Shown in pieces: positions 37,282-45,816 of a stretch of 64,000 nucleotides of DNA. Position 1 is the stretch's first letter. Every line of letters begins with the position of its first letter. The DNA is from Betaproteobacteria bacterium HGW-Betaproteobacteria-1 (lineage in GTDB: Bacteria > Pseudomonadota > Gammaproteobacteria > Burkholderiales > Methylophilaceae): NCBI GenBank assembly GCA_002842435.1, contig PHCX01000008.1, positions 1 through 64,000 on the forward strand. The letters run 5' to 3'. The notes beneath the pieces were generated by a model. The model was not told the DNA's origin. It did no database searches and worked only from the letters and a program-made list of their open reading frames with translations. A program made the position numbers and the translations under genes.

Positions 37282-37452
37282 TCAATAATTCTCCGGACTG
37301 GACGTATCTTTGCGATCTGCGAAATTGACGAGACACGTGCGATCGTGAAGGAGGCACGCCTTGATCGACTCGCCTAACACTGCCCAACCCACAGAAGCAA
37401 TAGCAACGTCCAATCCGATGGTGAGCGGGCCAAGATTTTGACTGCCTTGCAT
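37282..37452 (-). pseudogene. cas9: 5' fragment of a type II-C cas9
   Basis: ATG 37452 opens a 56-codon frame whose first 28 residues read MQGSQNLGPL then TIGLDVAIASVGWAVLGE. The RuvC-I motif of Cas9 is GLDIGxxSVGWAVL with catalytic Asp (here Asp15); the Nitrosomonas/Neisseria-type II-C proteins continue with ...LGExxIIxLGVR. Here similarity stops after GE at about 37370. The next 28 codons are the 5' flank of the AraC gene, ending TGA at 37282. The arginine-rich bridge helix and everything after it are missing. A G-to-A change in DVAIAS is unusual. Start fragment only, non-functional as a nuclease. Confidence 0.72.
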
Positions 37453-37476
37453 TTTCTTATTCCATATTATTCGTCC

Positions 37477-37570
37477 TGTAGCTCATCCAGGATGAGAGCC
37501 GTTGTTACAATTAAAGAATTGTAAGATTCCGTATCCAGCCCCGCATATTGCCATGCTGGGCTTTTCATTT
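37477..37570 (+). ncRNA. Candidate type II-C tracrRNA with self-pairing repeat-like arm
   Basis: The anti-repeat 37490-37511 (GGATGAGAGCCGTTGTTACAAT) is nearly that of Neisseria/Pasteurella tracrRNAs (ATGAGAxxCGTTGCTACAATAAGG, from memory). It is followed by a perfect 8-bp hairpin (37505-37512/37517-37524) and a terminator (37537-37562 plus TTTTCATTTTT). It is divergent from the cas9 start, the usual position. Just 5' of it, 37477-37488 (TGTAGCTCATCC) looks like a shortened repeat and can pair with 37490-37509 (6 + 4 bp). A -35-like TTGACT (37438) and TATTAT (37465) exist at poor spacing. Confidence 0.6.
37537..37570 (+). terminator. Terminator of the tracrRNA-like transcript
   Basis: AGCCC (37537-37541) pairs with GGGCT (37558-37562) and GCAT with ATGC around loop ATTGCC. 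A single C/T mismatch lies between the two helices, and TTTTCATTTTT follows. It lies 97 bp upstream of ttcA on the same strand, so it must end a transcript that starts upstream of ttcA, not ttcA itself. Confidence 0.75.
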
Positions 37571-37666
37571 TTAACTCGAATATAAACCCATTTGGTTGAT
37601 TTTTCAGCAAATCGCTGCCTTTCCGGTAAAATTGCACTCCCTTTTGCTTTGTAGTTTGACTGCGCC

Positions 37667-38578
37667 ATGAAACATTACCCCGACAACGTCTCCGGCAACT
37701 TTCTCAAGTTGCGCAACAGTCTGATCAGCGCCACCGGCAAGGCGATCGGCGATTACAACATGATCGAGGATGGCGATACCATCCTCGTCTGCATGAGCGG
37801 CGGCAAGGATTCGCATGCCATGCTGATGATCCTGCTGGCATTGCAGGAACGCGCGCCGGTCAATTTCAAGCTGATCGCGATGAACCTGGACCAGAAGCAG
37901 CCGGGCTTTCCGGCGCACGTGTTGCCGGAATATCTGGAAAAACTGGGAGTGGAATACCGTATCGTCGAGGCCGACACCTATTCCATCGTCAAGGAGAAGA
38001 TTCCCGAAGGCAAAACTACCTGTTCGCTTTGCTCACGCTTGCGTCGCGGCATCATCTACCGCACAGCACAGGAGCTGGGCGCCAACAAGATCGCGCTGGG
38101 GCATCACCGCGACGATATCGTGCAGACTTTGTTTCTCAACATGTTTTTCGGGGCGAAACTGAAGGGCATGCCGCCCAAGCTGGCAACCAACCGCGGCGAG
38201 TTCATGGTGATCCGCCCGCTGGCTTATTGCGCGGAAAAGGACATCGCCAGCTACGCGCGCGGCATGCAGTTCCCCATCATCCCGTGCGACCTCTGCGGTT
38301 CGCAGGAAAATCTGCAGAGACAGAAGGTGAAGGAGATGCTGAACGCCTGGGAGCTGGAACAGCCCGGACGCATCAACAACATCTTCCGCGCCATGGCCAA
38401 CGTGGAACCCTCACATTTGTGCGATACCGAACTTTACGATTTCAAGAACCTGAGCACTGCGCAACCCGAAGATGAAGACCCGTTGTTTGGCGATATCGCA
38501 CAGGAACCGGCCCTTTCACTGGCCAGCGCCAGCGAAAACCGCATCGAGTTCGTGCGCAAGCCGGCGATGGCCGAATAA
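37667..38578 (+). CDS. ttcA: tRNA 2-thiocytidine(32) synthetase
   Basis: TtcA thiolates C32 of certain tRNAs using ATP and a [4Fe-4S] cluster. The 303-aa protein has the PP-loop [13 protein letters not shown] near residue 45, the cluster Cys pair in [12 protein letters not shown] near 120, and CDLCGSQ near 207 for the third Cys. ATG 37667 is followed by [16 protein letters not shown], a plausible N-terminus. It is separated from the island by the tracrRNA-like gene. Confidence 0.96.
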   Translation: MKHYPDNVSGNFLKLRNSLISATGKAIGDYNMIEDGDTILVCMSGGKDSHAMLMILLALQERAPVNFKLIAMNLDQKQPGFPAHVLPEYLEKLGVEYRIVEADTYSIVKEKIPEGKTTCSLCSRLRRGIIYRTAQELGANKIALGHHRDDIVQTLFLNMFFGAKLKGMPPKLATNRGEFMVIRPLAYCAEKDIASYARGMQFPIIPCDLCGSQENLQRQKVKEMLNAWELEQPGRINNIFRAMANVEPSHLCDTELYDFKNLSTAQPEDEDPLFGDIAQEPALSLASASENRIEFVRKPAMAE

Positions 38579-38595
38579 ACCAGCCGGATCAGGCA

Positions 38596-39441
38596 TTATT
38601 TTCCGGCGTAAGTACCGACGACTTTTACAAACCGGTCAGCAACCTGCTTCTGTTGATTCAGCTGATCGAGTTTGCTGCTCATCACCGTATCCAGCAACTG
38701 CAACCGGCTTTGCGGTGTCGGGTGGGTCTTGAACATCAGCGCCAGTCCGGCATCCTGACTGTTCATGCCATCCAGTGTCTGCAACACGGCAAGCAGGCCA
38801 TAGGGGTCGTAGCCCGCACGTGCAGCAATCACCACGCCCATGCGATCCGCCTCATACTCGTCGCTCTTGTCCAGGCCTCTGGCATATAGCTCCGTACTTG
38901 CGCTGATCGCCTTGTCGGCAACAGCACCATACTGTGAAGACTCCACTGCCATGCTGGCCAAATCGGCGATGATGCCGGTTTGCGCGTTCTTCTGAATCGC
39001 TGCCAGATGATGGCGCTGCAGCACATGGGCAATCTCGTGTGCCAGCACACCGGCCAGCTCCGCCTCATTGCGCATGTTCAGCAGCAGGCCGCGCGTGATG
39101 AAGACATAGCCGCCGGGCGCGGCGAAGGCATTGAGGCTATCGGTATCCAGCACACCGAAGTGCCAGACCAGATCGGTGCGCTCGGTATGCTGCACCAGCC
39201 ACCAGCCGAGCCGGTTGACGTAGGCCTGCAGTTTCTCATCCTTGACCAGCGGAGCCGCACCCAGCAGATTGGCCGCCACCCCCTTGCCGATATCGACCTC
39301 GCTCTGGGTTTCCACCGGCTTCAGGTCCTGGGTTTTGCTGATGATGTTAGTCAGCTTTTCCAGATCGAGACCGAAGGCGTGAGCGGCAGTAACACCCAGC
39401 ATCAATGCCAGAGCCAGAACAGTACGTTGCAGCATGATCAA
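38596..39441 (-). CDS. M48-family periplasmic metalloprotease
   Basis: The 281-aa zinc protease has a signal peptide (LQRTVLALALMLGVTAAHA) and the HEXXH motif in LAHEIAHVLQRHHLA near residue 128. The third ligand is probably Glu in DEYEADRMG. The family resembles BepA/LoiP, which act on outer-membrane proteins. The last gene of a three-gene minus-strand unit (cyclase, SH3 protein, protease) joined by 4-bp ATGA overlaps, so the three are probably co-translated. A periplasmic quality-control role is inference. Confidence 0.92.
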   Translation of the reverse strand: MIMLQRTVLALALMLGVTAAHAFGLDLEKLTNIISKTQDLKPVETQSEVDIGKGVAANLLGAAPLVKDEKLQAYVNRLGWWLVQHTERTDLVWHFGVLDTDSLNAFAAPGGYVFITRGLLLNMRNEAELAGVLAHEIAHVLQRHHLAAIQKNAQTGIIADLASMAVESSQYGAVADKAISASTELYARGLDKSDEYEADRMGVVIAARAGYDPYGLLAVLQTLDGMNSQDAGLALMFKTHPTPQSRLQLLDTVMSSKLDQLNQQKQVADRFVKVVGTYAGK

Positions 39442-40031
39442 TTCCCCCTCCCAAAGTTACCGGCAGAACCGACGCCGGTCGATGCCGATGTTGCAGCCGG
39501 TGCGCTCAGGTATTCAACAGTTTGCGATTGCAATTTGGCGCTGGAAGCAAAAGCCGCTGTCTCATTCCTGGCAGCAGCAAAGCTTTCCATTTTTTTCACA
39601 GCCTCCGGGTTCGGCTGGGCATTCTTCAAATCCTCCTGACCCAGACCGCGCACACCGGTCGTCACCGTCACCCCGCTGCTGCCGGACCGGCCGGTCGTCG
39701 CAAGATTGACTAAGGTACTCAGTCCGTTACCACTTTTTTCTTGTGACGCAGCTGCAGTTCCCAGTTTCACAGCGGTCATTTTCAGCCAGCCCTCACCAGC
39801 GCCGGACTTCACTTGCATCCAGCCGCCCTGCCGCTTGAGCACTTCCAACTCAGTGTTGACAGGCAGATTGGTAACTGTAGCCGCGTCAATAAAAGGTTGC
39901 TGCTTGAGGTCTGCGGCAACCAACGTTCTGCCAACCTCAGCCGCTTGCGGCTGCGCAACATGGCCCAGACTTAGAGATACCCCGAACAATATAAGAAGAA
40001 GATAATGCTGTATTGATTTGAGATTTATCAT
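39438..40031 (-). CDS. Secreted SH3b-domain protein
   Basis: The 197-aa product has a signal peptide (residues 9-31) and a bacterial SH3 domain at about 38-90 (INPVNTELEVLKRQGGWMQV-like region, GEGWLKMTAVKL). A low-complexity C-terminal region rich in Ser, Thr, Ala and Gly follows. The SH3b domain usually binds peptidoglycan or peptide stems. It is coupled by 4-bp overlaps to the cyclase upstream and the M48 protease downstream. The function of the trio is not known to me. Confidence 0.85.
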   Translation of the reverse strand: MINLKSIQHYLLLILFGVSLSLGHVAQPQAAEVGRTLVAADLKQQPFIDAATVTNLPVNTELEVLKRQGGWMQVKSGAGEGWLKMTAVKLGTAAASQEKSGNGLSTLVNLATTGRSGSSGVTVTTGVRGLGQEDLKNAQPNPEAVKKMESFAAARNETAAFASSAKLQSQTVEYLSAPAATSASTGVGSAGNFGRGN

Positions 40032-41908
40032 TGTTTTTTCCTCGGTTCATACAATCGTACGGCTTGCGCACGACCTTTCACAGTGAAACTTCCCTTGTCC
40101 TCAAAAACGAAAGGACATGCATCCCCATGTTGCAGGCAAAGCTGCATGGTGTCTTCCGAAACCAGCACTCTGGCCACACCCTTGGTAAGACCTTCAATGC
40201 GACTGGACAAGTTTACTGTATCTCCAATCGCGGTGTAATCCTGCCGGTTGTCGGAGCCGATAAAGCCAACCACGGCCTTGCCGCTGTGCACCCCGATACC
40301 AATATCAAGCTCGCTGGCCAGTCCGCCAGCTTCAGCGCGGAACTGCTCCAGACGCTCGCTCATTTCCAGCGCTGCCGCAACCGCCAGCAAGGCATGATCC
40401 GGCTGCTCGACCGGCGCACCCCAGAACGCCATGATGGCATCGCCGATGTACTTGTCCAGCGTACCCTGATGCCTGAAGATGGCACCTGCCTGCAACGTGA
40501 AGTAGCGATTGAGCAATTCAACGATCTGCTCCGGACTGCTGTTCTCCGATAGCGTGGTAAAACCACGGATATCGGAAAATAGCACACTGATCTGCCGGCT
40601 CGCGCCACTCAGCGATTCAGTGGTCTCGCCTTTTTCCACCAGCGCCTGCACCACACGCGGATCGAGAAACCTGCTGAAAGTCTCAACTGCCCGCTGGCGC
40701 ACCTTGCGCTCATGCAGATATTCGATCGAAGCGGCAACGATATAGTAAAGCCAAACGAAAATCACAACCGTCAGCAATGGCAACAGCCACTGCCAGCGCA
40801 AGACCCAGAACTGAGCAAAGAGCAGACCTGCTGTCGTGACTGTCAGTGCCAGTCCGAGCCAGAAAATTCGACGATAACTGGCAAAGGCAAACGCCAGCAA
40901 ACCAAGCAAAACTGAAGCTGTTACGGCCTGTATGTAGACCGGCACCTGAACCAGGGGGTCATGATTCTTCAGGTTATCAATCGCTGTCGCCAATATCTCC
41001 ACCCCGGGATGAAAGACCGCGACAGGCGTTGGCCGGACGTCATGCAAGCCGTTGGCAGTAGCGCCGATGATGACGATCTTGCCGGTGAATTCGTCCGCAG
41101 CGCGCTTGGGTTGCGTACGCTGAAAATCCTCGTAAATATCGGCATAGCTGACACGCCGGTATGACAAGGCAGGGCCATGCCAGTTAAGGGTGACCTCGGA
41201 TTGCTGCGGCAGGTCTTCAAACTGTAGGTGCCGGGCGACGGTAAGTGGCAGGGATGGCAGCTGCCAGCCCGCCTCGTCAAAGTACATGACATAACGCCGC
41301 ACCACACCATCCGCATCAGCAATCGCATTGTGCGTGCCCAACCTGCCGGTTTCCAGCATGGCCGACAAGGGTAGCACCATGGCCACCTTCGCTTGCTGAT
41401 CGGCATGTACCCCCGGTATTGCGCCAAGCAATGCACCATGTTCGGCCAACGGTATACCCTGCGCAGGGTCGGCGTCTTGCAAACGCAGCATGGGGAAGAA
41501 ACTATTGCGGCTGGCAGAGACCACCTCGGCAAAATAGGCATCACTTTCCGGCCTGGTCAGGTCGGGGTCGCTGAACAGCACATCAAAGATCACGGCTCTG
41601 GGCTGTTGCCGCTCCAAACCCTGCAACAGTTCCGCATGCAGGGCTCTGGGCCAGGGCCAGCGGCCAACACTCTGGGCCAGCAAAGCCAGGCTGCGCTCAT
41701 CGATATCGATGATGACGATATCCGGATCGGGCTGAGATTGTGCCTGTGCACTATGCGCATGATGTGCGATCAGCGCATCGGAAAGACGGTTCTCCAGTGG
41801 AGTAAAAAGCTTGAACCAGAAAATTTCGCCAAAAAAAACCAATAAAATCAAAATGGCCAAGTAATAGGCGTAACGATGTTGTCCAGAGCGGCTCATGGCT
41901 AGCATCAT
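40028..41908 (-). CDS. CHASE2-domain class III adenylate cyclase
   Basis: The 626-aa membrane protein has an N-terminal TM, an extracytoplasmic CHASE2 sensor domain (about 35-335; IVIIDIDERSLALL, AVIFDVLFSDPD, VIIGATANGLHDVRPTP), three TM segments and a catalytic domain from about 440. Metal-binding Asp lie in VLFSDIRGFTTL and KYIGDAIMAFWG. The Lys in DKYIGD and Asp in DYTAIGDTVNLSSR are the adenine-specifying pair, so the product is probably cAMP. Start Met-Met at 41908; first gene of the cyclase-SH3-M48 unit, divergent from topA. Confidence 0.93.
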   Translation of the reverse strand: MMLAMSRSGQHRYAYYLAILILLVFFGEIFWFKLFTPLENRLSDALIAHHAHSAQAQSQPDPDIVIIDIDERSLALLAQSVGRWPWPRALHAELLQGLERQQPRAVIFDVLFSDPDLTRPESDAYFAEVVSASRNSFFPMLRLQDADPAQGIPLAEHGALLGAIPGVHADQQAKVAMVLPLSAMLETGRLGTHNAIADADGVVRRYVMYFDEAGWQLPSLPLTVARHLQFEDLPQQSEVTLNWHGPALSYRRVSYADIYEDFQRTQPKRAADEFTGKIVIIGATANGLHDVRPTPVAVFHPGVEILATAIDNLKNHDPLVQVPVYIQAVTASVLLGLLAFAFASYRRIFWLGLALTVTTAGLLFAQFWVLRWQWLLPLLTVVIFVWLYYIVAASIEYLHERKVRQRAVETFSRFLDPRVVQALVEKGETTESLSGASRQISVLFSDIRGFTTLSENSSPEQIVELLNRYFTLQAGAIFRHQGTLDKYIGDAIMAFWGAPVEQPDHALLAVAAALEMSERLEQFRAEAGGLASELDIGIGVHSGKAVVGFIGSDNRQDYTAIGDTVNLSSRIEGLTKGVARVLVSEDTMQLCLQHGDACPFVFEDKGSFTVKGRAQAVRLYEPRKKQ

Positions 41909-42036
41909 ACTCTGTGTTTTTGACGATTTTCCAGCATGAAATCAGTGATTCTTTACCAGACGCCCCTTCCATAGCATCGCGTTTGCTCTTATTATCTGCC
42001 GCATCCTCCATTAAATAGTCACTCCGGCTAAACTGA

Positions 42037-44628
42037 ATGTCAAAACTGCTGATCGTTGAATCACCCTCAAAAGCCAAAACGCTGAAGAAGTATTTGGGCA
42101 AGGATTTCGAAGTACTCGCCTCCTATGGCCATGTGCGCGACCTCATACCGAAGTCAGGCGCCGTCGATACCGAGCATGACTTTGCCATGAAATACGAAGT
42201 GATCGAGCGCAACGCCAGACATGTCGATGCCATCGCCAAAGCTGTCAAACAGGCCGATGCCATCTACCTGGCAACCGACCCGGACCGCGAAGGGGAGGCG
42301 ATTTCCTGGCATATCGCCGAGATATTGAAGAACAAAAAACTGGTCAAGGACAAGATACTCAAACGCGTGGTGTTTCACGAGATCACCAAGAGCGCAGTGA
42401 ACGAAGCCATCGCCTCACCTCGCGACATCTCCATGCCGCTGGTCAACGCCCAGCAAGCACGCCGCGCGCTAGATTACCTGGTGGGCTTCAACCTGTCGCC
42501 ATTGCTCTGGAAAAAGATACGTCGCGGCCTCTCCGCCGGACGCGTGCAAAGCCCGGCCTTGCGCCTGATCGTTGAACGCGAGTTGGAGATTGAGGCTTTC
42601 AAAAGTCAGGAATACTGGACCATCCATCTTGAATCACGCAAGCACCAGCATGCTTTCGGCGCAAAGTTGGTATTGCTGGATGGTCAAAAAGTTGAGCAAT
42701 TCAGCATCACCAATCATGACCAGCAGCAGGAAGTCGTCGGCAAGCTGCTGATTGCCAGCGCAGGCAAGACCACTGTTTCCCGCGTCGAAAAGAAACAGAA
42801 AAGCCGCAGTCCGGCAGCACCTTTCACCACTTCGACCCTGCAACAGGAAGCAGTGCGCAAGCTCGGCTTTACCACCAGCCGCGCCATGCGCATCGCTCAA
42901 CAACTGTATGAAGGCATTGATGTTGGTGGCGGCACCGTGGGTCTGATTACCTACATGCGTACCGACTCGTTCAGCCTGGCGACAGAAGCGGTGATGCAGA
43001 TTCGTGACTACATCAAGAAAACCTTTGATGCCGACTATCTGCCGAAATCGCCCATCATGTACAAGACCAAGGCGAAAAATGCACAGGAAGCACACGAGGC
43101 GATACGCCCGACCGATATTACCCGCACACCTGCCAGCGTCCGCGCCTTCCTGACCGACGAGCAATTCAAGCTCTATGAAATGATCTGGAAGCGCGCGCTG
43201 GCCTGCCAGATGACGCAGGCCAAATTCGATGCCGTCAGCGTTGACCTGTCCATCGGCACCGATGCAAACCTGTTCCGCGCCACTGGCCAGACCATGGTAT
43301 TTCCGGGCTTTATCGCGGTTTACATGGAAGGCATAGACGACGAGGAAGAAGAGAACGAGAGCAAGCTACCGGTACTGGAGACCGGCGAAGTGCTCGATGT
43401 CAGCAAGATTTTCGGCGACCAGCATTTCACCGAGCCACCGCCAAGATACTCCGAAGCCAGCCTGGTCAAGGTTCTGGAAGAGTACGGCATCGGCCGCCCA
43501 TCGACCTACGCCAGCATCATCTCCACCCTGCAGGATCGTGAATATGTGCTGTTGGACAAAAAGCGTTTCACACCGACCGATGTCGGCCGCGTGGTGAACA
43601 AATTCCTCACGCAACATTTCACCCGTTACGTCGATTACGACTTCACCGCCAATCTCGAAAACGAACTGGATGAGATCGCCGAAGGCGGCCGTGACTGGAT
43701 ACCGGTACTCGACGAGTTCTGGCAGGGTTTCAATCAACAGGTGAAAGACAAAGCCAACATCGACCGCGCCGACATGACGCATGAGTTGACCGGCGAAGAC
43801 TGCCCGAAATGCGGCAAGCCGTTGAGCAAGCGCCTTGGCAAGTACGGCATGTTCATCGGCTGTACCGGTTACCCGGCCTGCGACTATATCCGCAACACCA
43901 ATGAAGGGCAGGCGCCTGCCGAGCCCAAGCTCATCGGTGCCGATGCTACCAGCGGCAAGGACATCCTTTTACTGAACGGCCCCTATGGCCCCTACCTGCA
44001 ACTAGGCATGCCGGTGGAAGGCGAAAAGAAAAAACCCAAGCGCGTCAGCATCCCGAAAGATATCCCGCTGGCCGATGTCGATATGGCAGTGGCTCAGAAA
44101 CTCATCGACCTGCCGCGCGACTTGGGCCAGCATCCGGAAACCGGCAAGAAAATCGTCGCCAACATCGGTCGCTTCGGCCCCTATGTCAATCACGACGGCA
44201 AATTCAAATCCATTCCCAAATCGGACAGTGTCTTTGACATCGACCTGACTCGCGCAGTCGAACTGCTGGCCCAGGCCAACAGCGGTCCGGCTCCGATCAA
44301 GGAGTTGGGTGAGCATCCCACTGCCGGCGGTGCGATTGCCGTCTATTCTGGCCGCTATGGTCCTTATGTGCAGCATGGCAAGATCCGGGCAACCTTGAGC
44401 AAGAGCCAGGAACCGGAAACACTGACATTGGAAGAAGCACTGGAACTGATTGCCGCCAAGGCGGCAAAAGAGGCGCCGGCCAAAAAGACGACAGCCAGAA
44501 AAACACCTGCCAAAAAGGCGGCCACCAAGAAAACCGCTGTGAAAAAGACCTCAACAAAAACCACGGCGGCCAAAACGGCAGTCAAGAAAACCGCCGCAAG
44601 TAAATCAACCAAAGCTGCCAGCAAGTAA
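42037..44628 (+). CDS. topA: DNA topoisomerase I
   Basis: Type IA topoisomerase that relaxes negative supercoils. The 863-aa protein has the Toprim domain (LLIVESPSKAKTLKKYLG, ATDPDREGEAISWH) and the catalytic Tyr in TYMRTDS near residue 306. One tetra-Cys zinc motif follows (CPKCGKPLSK...CTGYPAC), then further C-terminal repeat domains with GRFGPYV and GRYGPYV. The last ~60 residues are a Lys/Ala/Thr-rich histone-H1-like tail (KTTARKTPAKKAATKK pattern). Only one zinc motif versus several in E. coli fits other betaproteobacteria. Confidence 0.97.
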   Translation: MSKLLIVESPSKAKTLKKYLGKDFEVLASYGHVRDLIPKSGAVDTEHDFAMKYEVIERNARHVDAIAKAVKQADAIYLATDPDREGEAISWHIAEILKNKKLVKDKILKRVVFHEITKSAVNEAIASPRDISMPLVNAQQARRALDYLVGFNLSPLLWKKIRRGLSAGRVQSPALRLIVERELEIEAFKSQEYWTIHLESRKHQHAFGAKLVLLDGQKVEQFSITNHDQQQEVVGKLLIASAGKTTVSRVEKKQKSRSPAAPFTTSTLQQEAVRKLGFTTSRAMRIAQQLYEGIDVGGGTVGLITYMRTDSFSLATEAVMQIRDYIKKTFDADYLPKSPIMYKTKAKNAQEAHEAIRPTDITRTPASVRAFLTDEQFKLYEMIWKRALACQMTQAKFDAVSVDLSIGTDANLFRATGQTMVFPGFIAVYMEGIDDEEEENESKLPVLETGEVLDVSKIFGDQHFTEPPPRYSEASLVKVLEEYGIGRPSTYASIISTLQDREYVLLDKKRFTPTDVGRVVNKFLTQHFTRYVDYDFTANLENELDEIAEGGRDWIPVLDEFWQGFNQQVKDKANIDRADMTHELTGEDCPKCGKPLSKRLGKYGMFIGCTGYPACDYIRNTNEGQAPAEPKLIGADATSGKDILLLNGPYGPYLQLGMPVEGEKKKPKRVSIPKDIPLADVDMAVAQKLIDLPRDLGQHPETGKKIVANIGRFGPYVNHDGKFKSIPKSDSVFDIDLTRAVELLAQANSGPAPIKELGEHPTAGGAIAVYSGRYGPYVQHGKIRATLSKSQEPETLTLEEALELIAAKAAKEAPAKKTTARKTPAKKAATKKTAVKKTSTKTTAAKTAVKKTAASKSTKAASK

Positions 44629-44634
44629 CCGTCA

Positions 44635-44667
44635 AATAAAAAAGCGGCCAATGGCCGCTTTTTTATT
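44635..44667. terminator. Bidirectional terminator between topA and pbpG
   Basis: Perfect 15-nt arms (44635-44649 and 44653-44667): A-run plus GCGGCC, 3-nt AAT loop, GGCCGC plus T-run. It serves convergent topA (plus) and the endopeptidase gene (minus). Confidence 0.93.
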
Positions 44668-44684
44668 GATCCCGATTCATCAGA

Positions 44685-45629
44685 TTAACCCATGCGGGCT
44701 GTCATGTAACTATTTTCAATCCATTTGCGAATGCGGTTGGCATCACCTATCCGCGTCATTTTTCCGTCCGAGTCCAGCAGCACAATAATCAATGGCTGAC
44801 CGCCGATTTCCGCCTGCATGACCAGGCAACGGCCGGCTTCGCTGATGTAGCCGGTTTTGGACAGTCCGATGACCCAGTCACCTTTACGCACCAGCGAATT
44901 GGTATTGATAAATTGCATGGGATTACGGCTGCCGTTGATGGCCACTTCCTGCGAGGTGGTCGTGCTCTCCAGACGTATCTGCTCGTATTCATAGGCTGCG
45001 CGCACCATTTTCACCAGATCTTCGGCAGTTGAAACATTACCGCTATTCAGACCGGTCGAATCAACGAAACGGGTATTCAGCATGCCTAGCTCATAGGCCT
45101 TGTAATTCATATCCCGGAGAAAAGCTTTCAGACCGCCCGGATAATGTCTCGCCAGTGCGGAGGCCGCACGATTCTCGGAAGACATAAGGGCAAGTCGCAG
45201 CATCTCGCTACGCGGCAAACTGATCCCGACACGCAGTCTGGAGGTTGTGCCCTTGAGCGTATCGATATCTTCCTTGCTGACGGTAATCATTTCGTCCATG
45301 GGCAGGCCGGCATCCAGTACTACCATGGCTGTCATCAGCTTGGTTACCGAAGCGATCGGCGTAGGCGTATTGGTATTCTTGGCGTAGAGCGTCTCACCGG
45401 TTTCCTGATTGATAATCAGCGCCTTGGAGGACCCGAGTTGCAGTACACCGCTACCGTCATAATCAGATGAGGCATTGCGCGCCACGGTAGCCTTGCCAGG
45501 TTGTATCGTGTGCGTAACTCGCTTGTTGCTGCCAGCTGCCTGTTGTGTGGATCTATCTGCGGCTGTCGCGCCCAGGGATGGAATAACGAAAGAAAATGTT
45601 GCGAACAACATGATGAGATTTCGTTTCAT
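44685..45629 (-). CDS. pbpG: D-alanyl-D-alanine endopeptidase (PBP7-like)
   Basis: Periplasmic penicillin-binding protein that cleaves peptidoglycan cross-links. Start 45629 (KRNLIMLFATFSFVIPSLGA signal peptide) gives 314 aa. The three active-site motifs are present: SVTK in IASVTKLMTAMV, SEN in SSENRAASAL, and KTG in GLSKTGYISEAG. The length without a C-terminal anchor domain fits PbpG rather than DacA. The 187 bp to gcvH upstream are AT-rich with no gene; they should hold both divergent promoters. Confidence 0.93.
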   Translation of the reverse strand: MKRNLIMLFATFSFVIPSLGATAADRSTQQAAGSNKRVTHTIQPGKATVARNASSDYDGSGVLQLGSSKALIINQETGETLYAKNTNTPTPIASVTKLMTAMVVLDAGLPMDEMITVSKEDIDTLKGTTSRLRVGISLPRSEMLRLALMSSENRAASALARHYPGGLKAFLRDMNYKAYELGMLNTRFVDSTGLNSGNVSTAEDLVKMVRAAYEYEQIRLESTTTSQEVAINGSRNPMQFINTNSLVRKGDWVIGLSKTGYISEAGRCLVMQAEIGGQPLIIVLLDSDGKMTRIGDANRIRKWIENSYMTARMG

Positions 45630-45816
45630 AATTGATTCTCTCCTGCTCCAGCCGACTACGTTACAACAGATACTAATAAAAAAATACTGATTTGTCATCA
45701 AGATAGCATACTTTGTTAAAAAAAATATCAAGGCGCCCTCACATACATCATCAGCAACTTATGCAATACATATGCGAAAATGTACAGCAATGACAACTCT
45801 ACTTGAATAAACCACC

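Larger units (their letters stand above)
32806..37376. other. Replacement island inside a former type II-C CRISPR-Cas locus
   Basis: All genes between the CRISPR-repeat remnant and the cas9 start fragment lie on the minus strand. They encode envelope or secreted proteins plus an AraC-type regulator, with no relation to CRISPR or to the flanking housekeeping genes. Three of them are broken or truncated. A 7-bp TCGCCTA occurs at both inferred junctions (32806-32812 and 37370-37376). No integrase, transposase or terminal inverted repeats are seen. The AraC-autotransporter pairing suggests an alphaproteobacterial donor (inference). Confidence 0.55.

Noticed and set aside
41751..42101. 117-codon minus-strand frame across the topA start
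   Set aside because: It overlaps the cyclase start and topA start in other frames, both of which are well supported.
45630..45816. Glycine riboswitch upstream of gcvH
   Set aside because: The stretch is AT-rich and I could not find the paired aptamer core or a terminator/anti-terminator.
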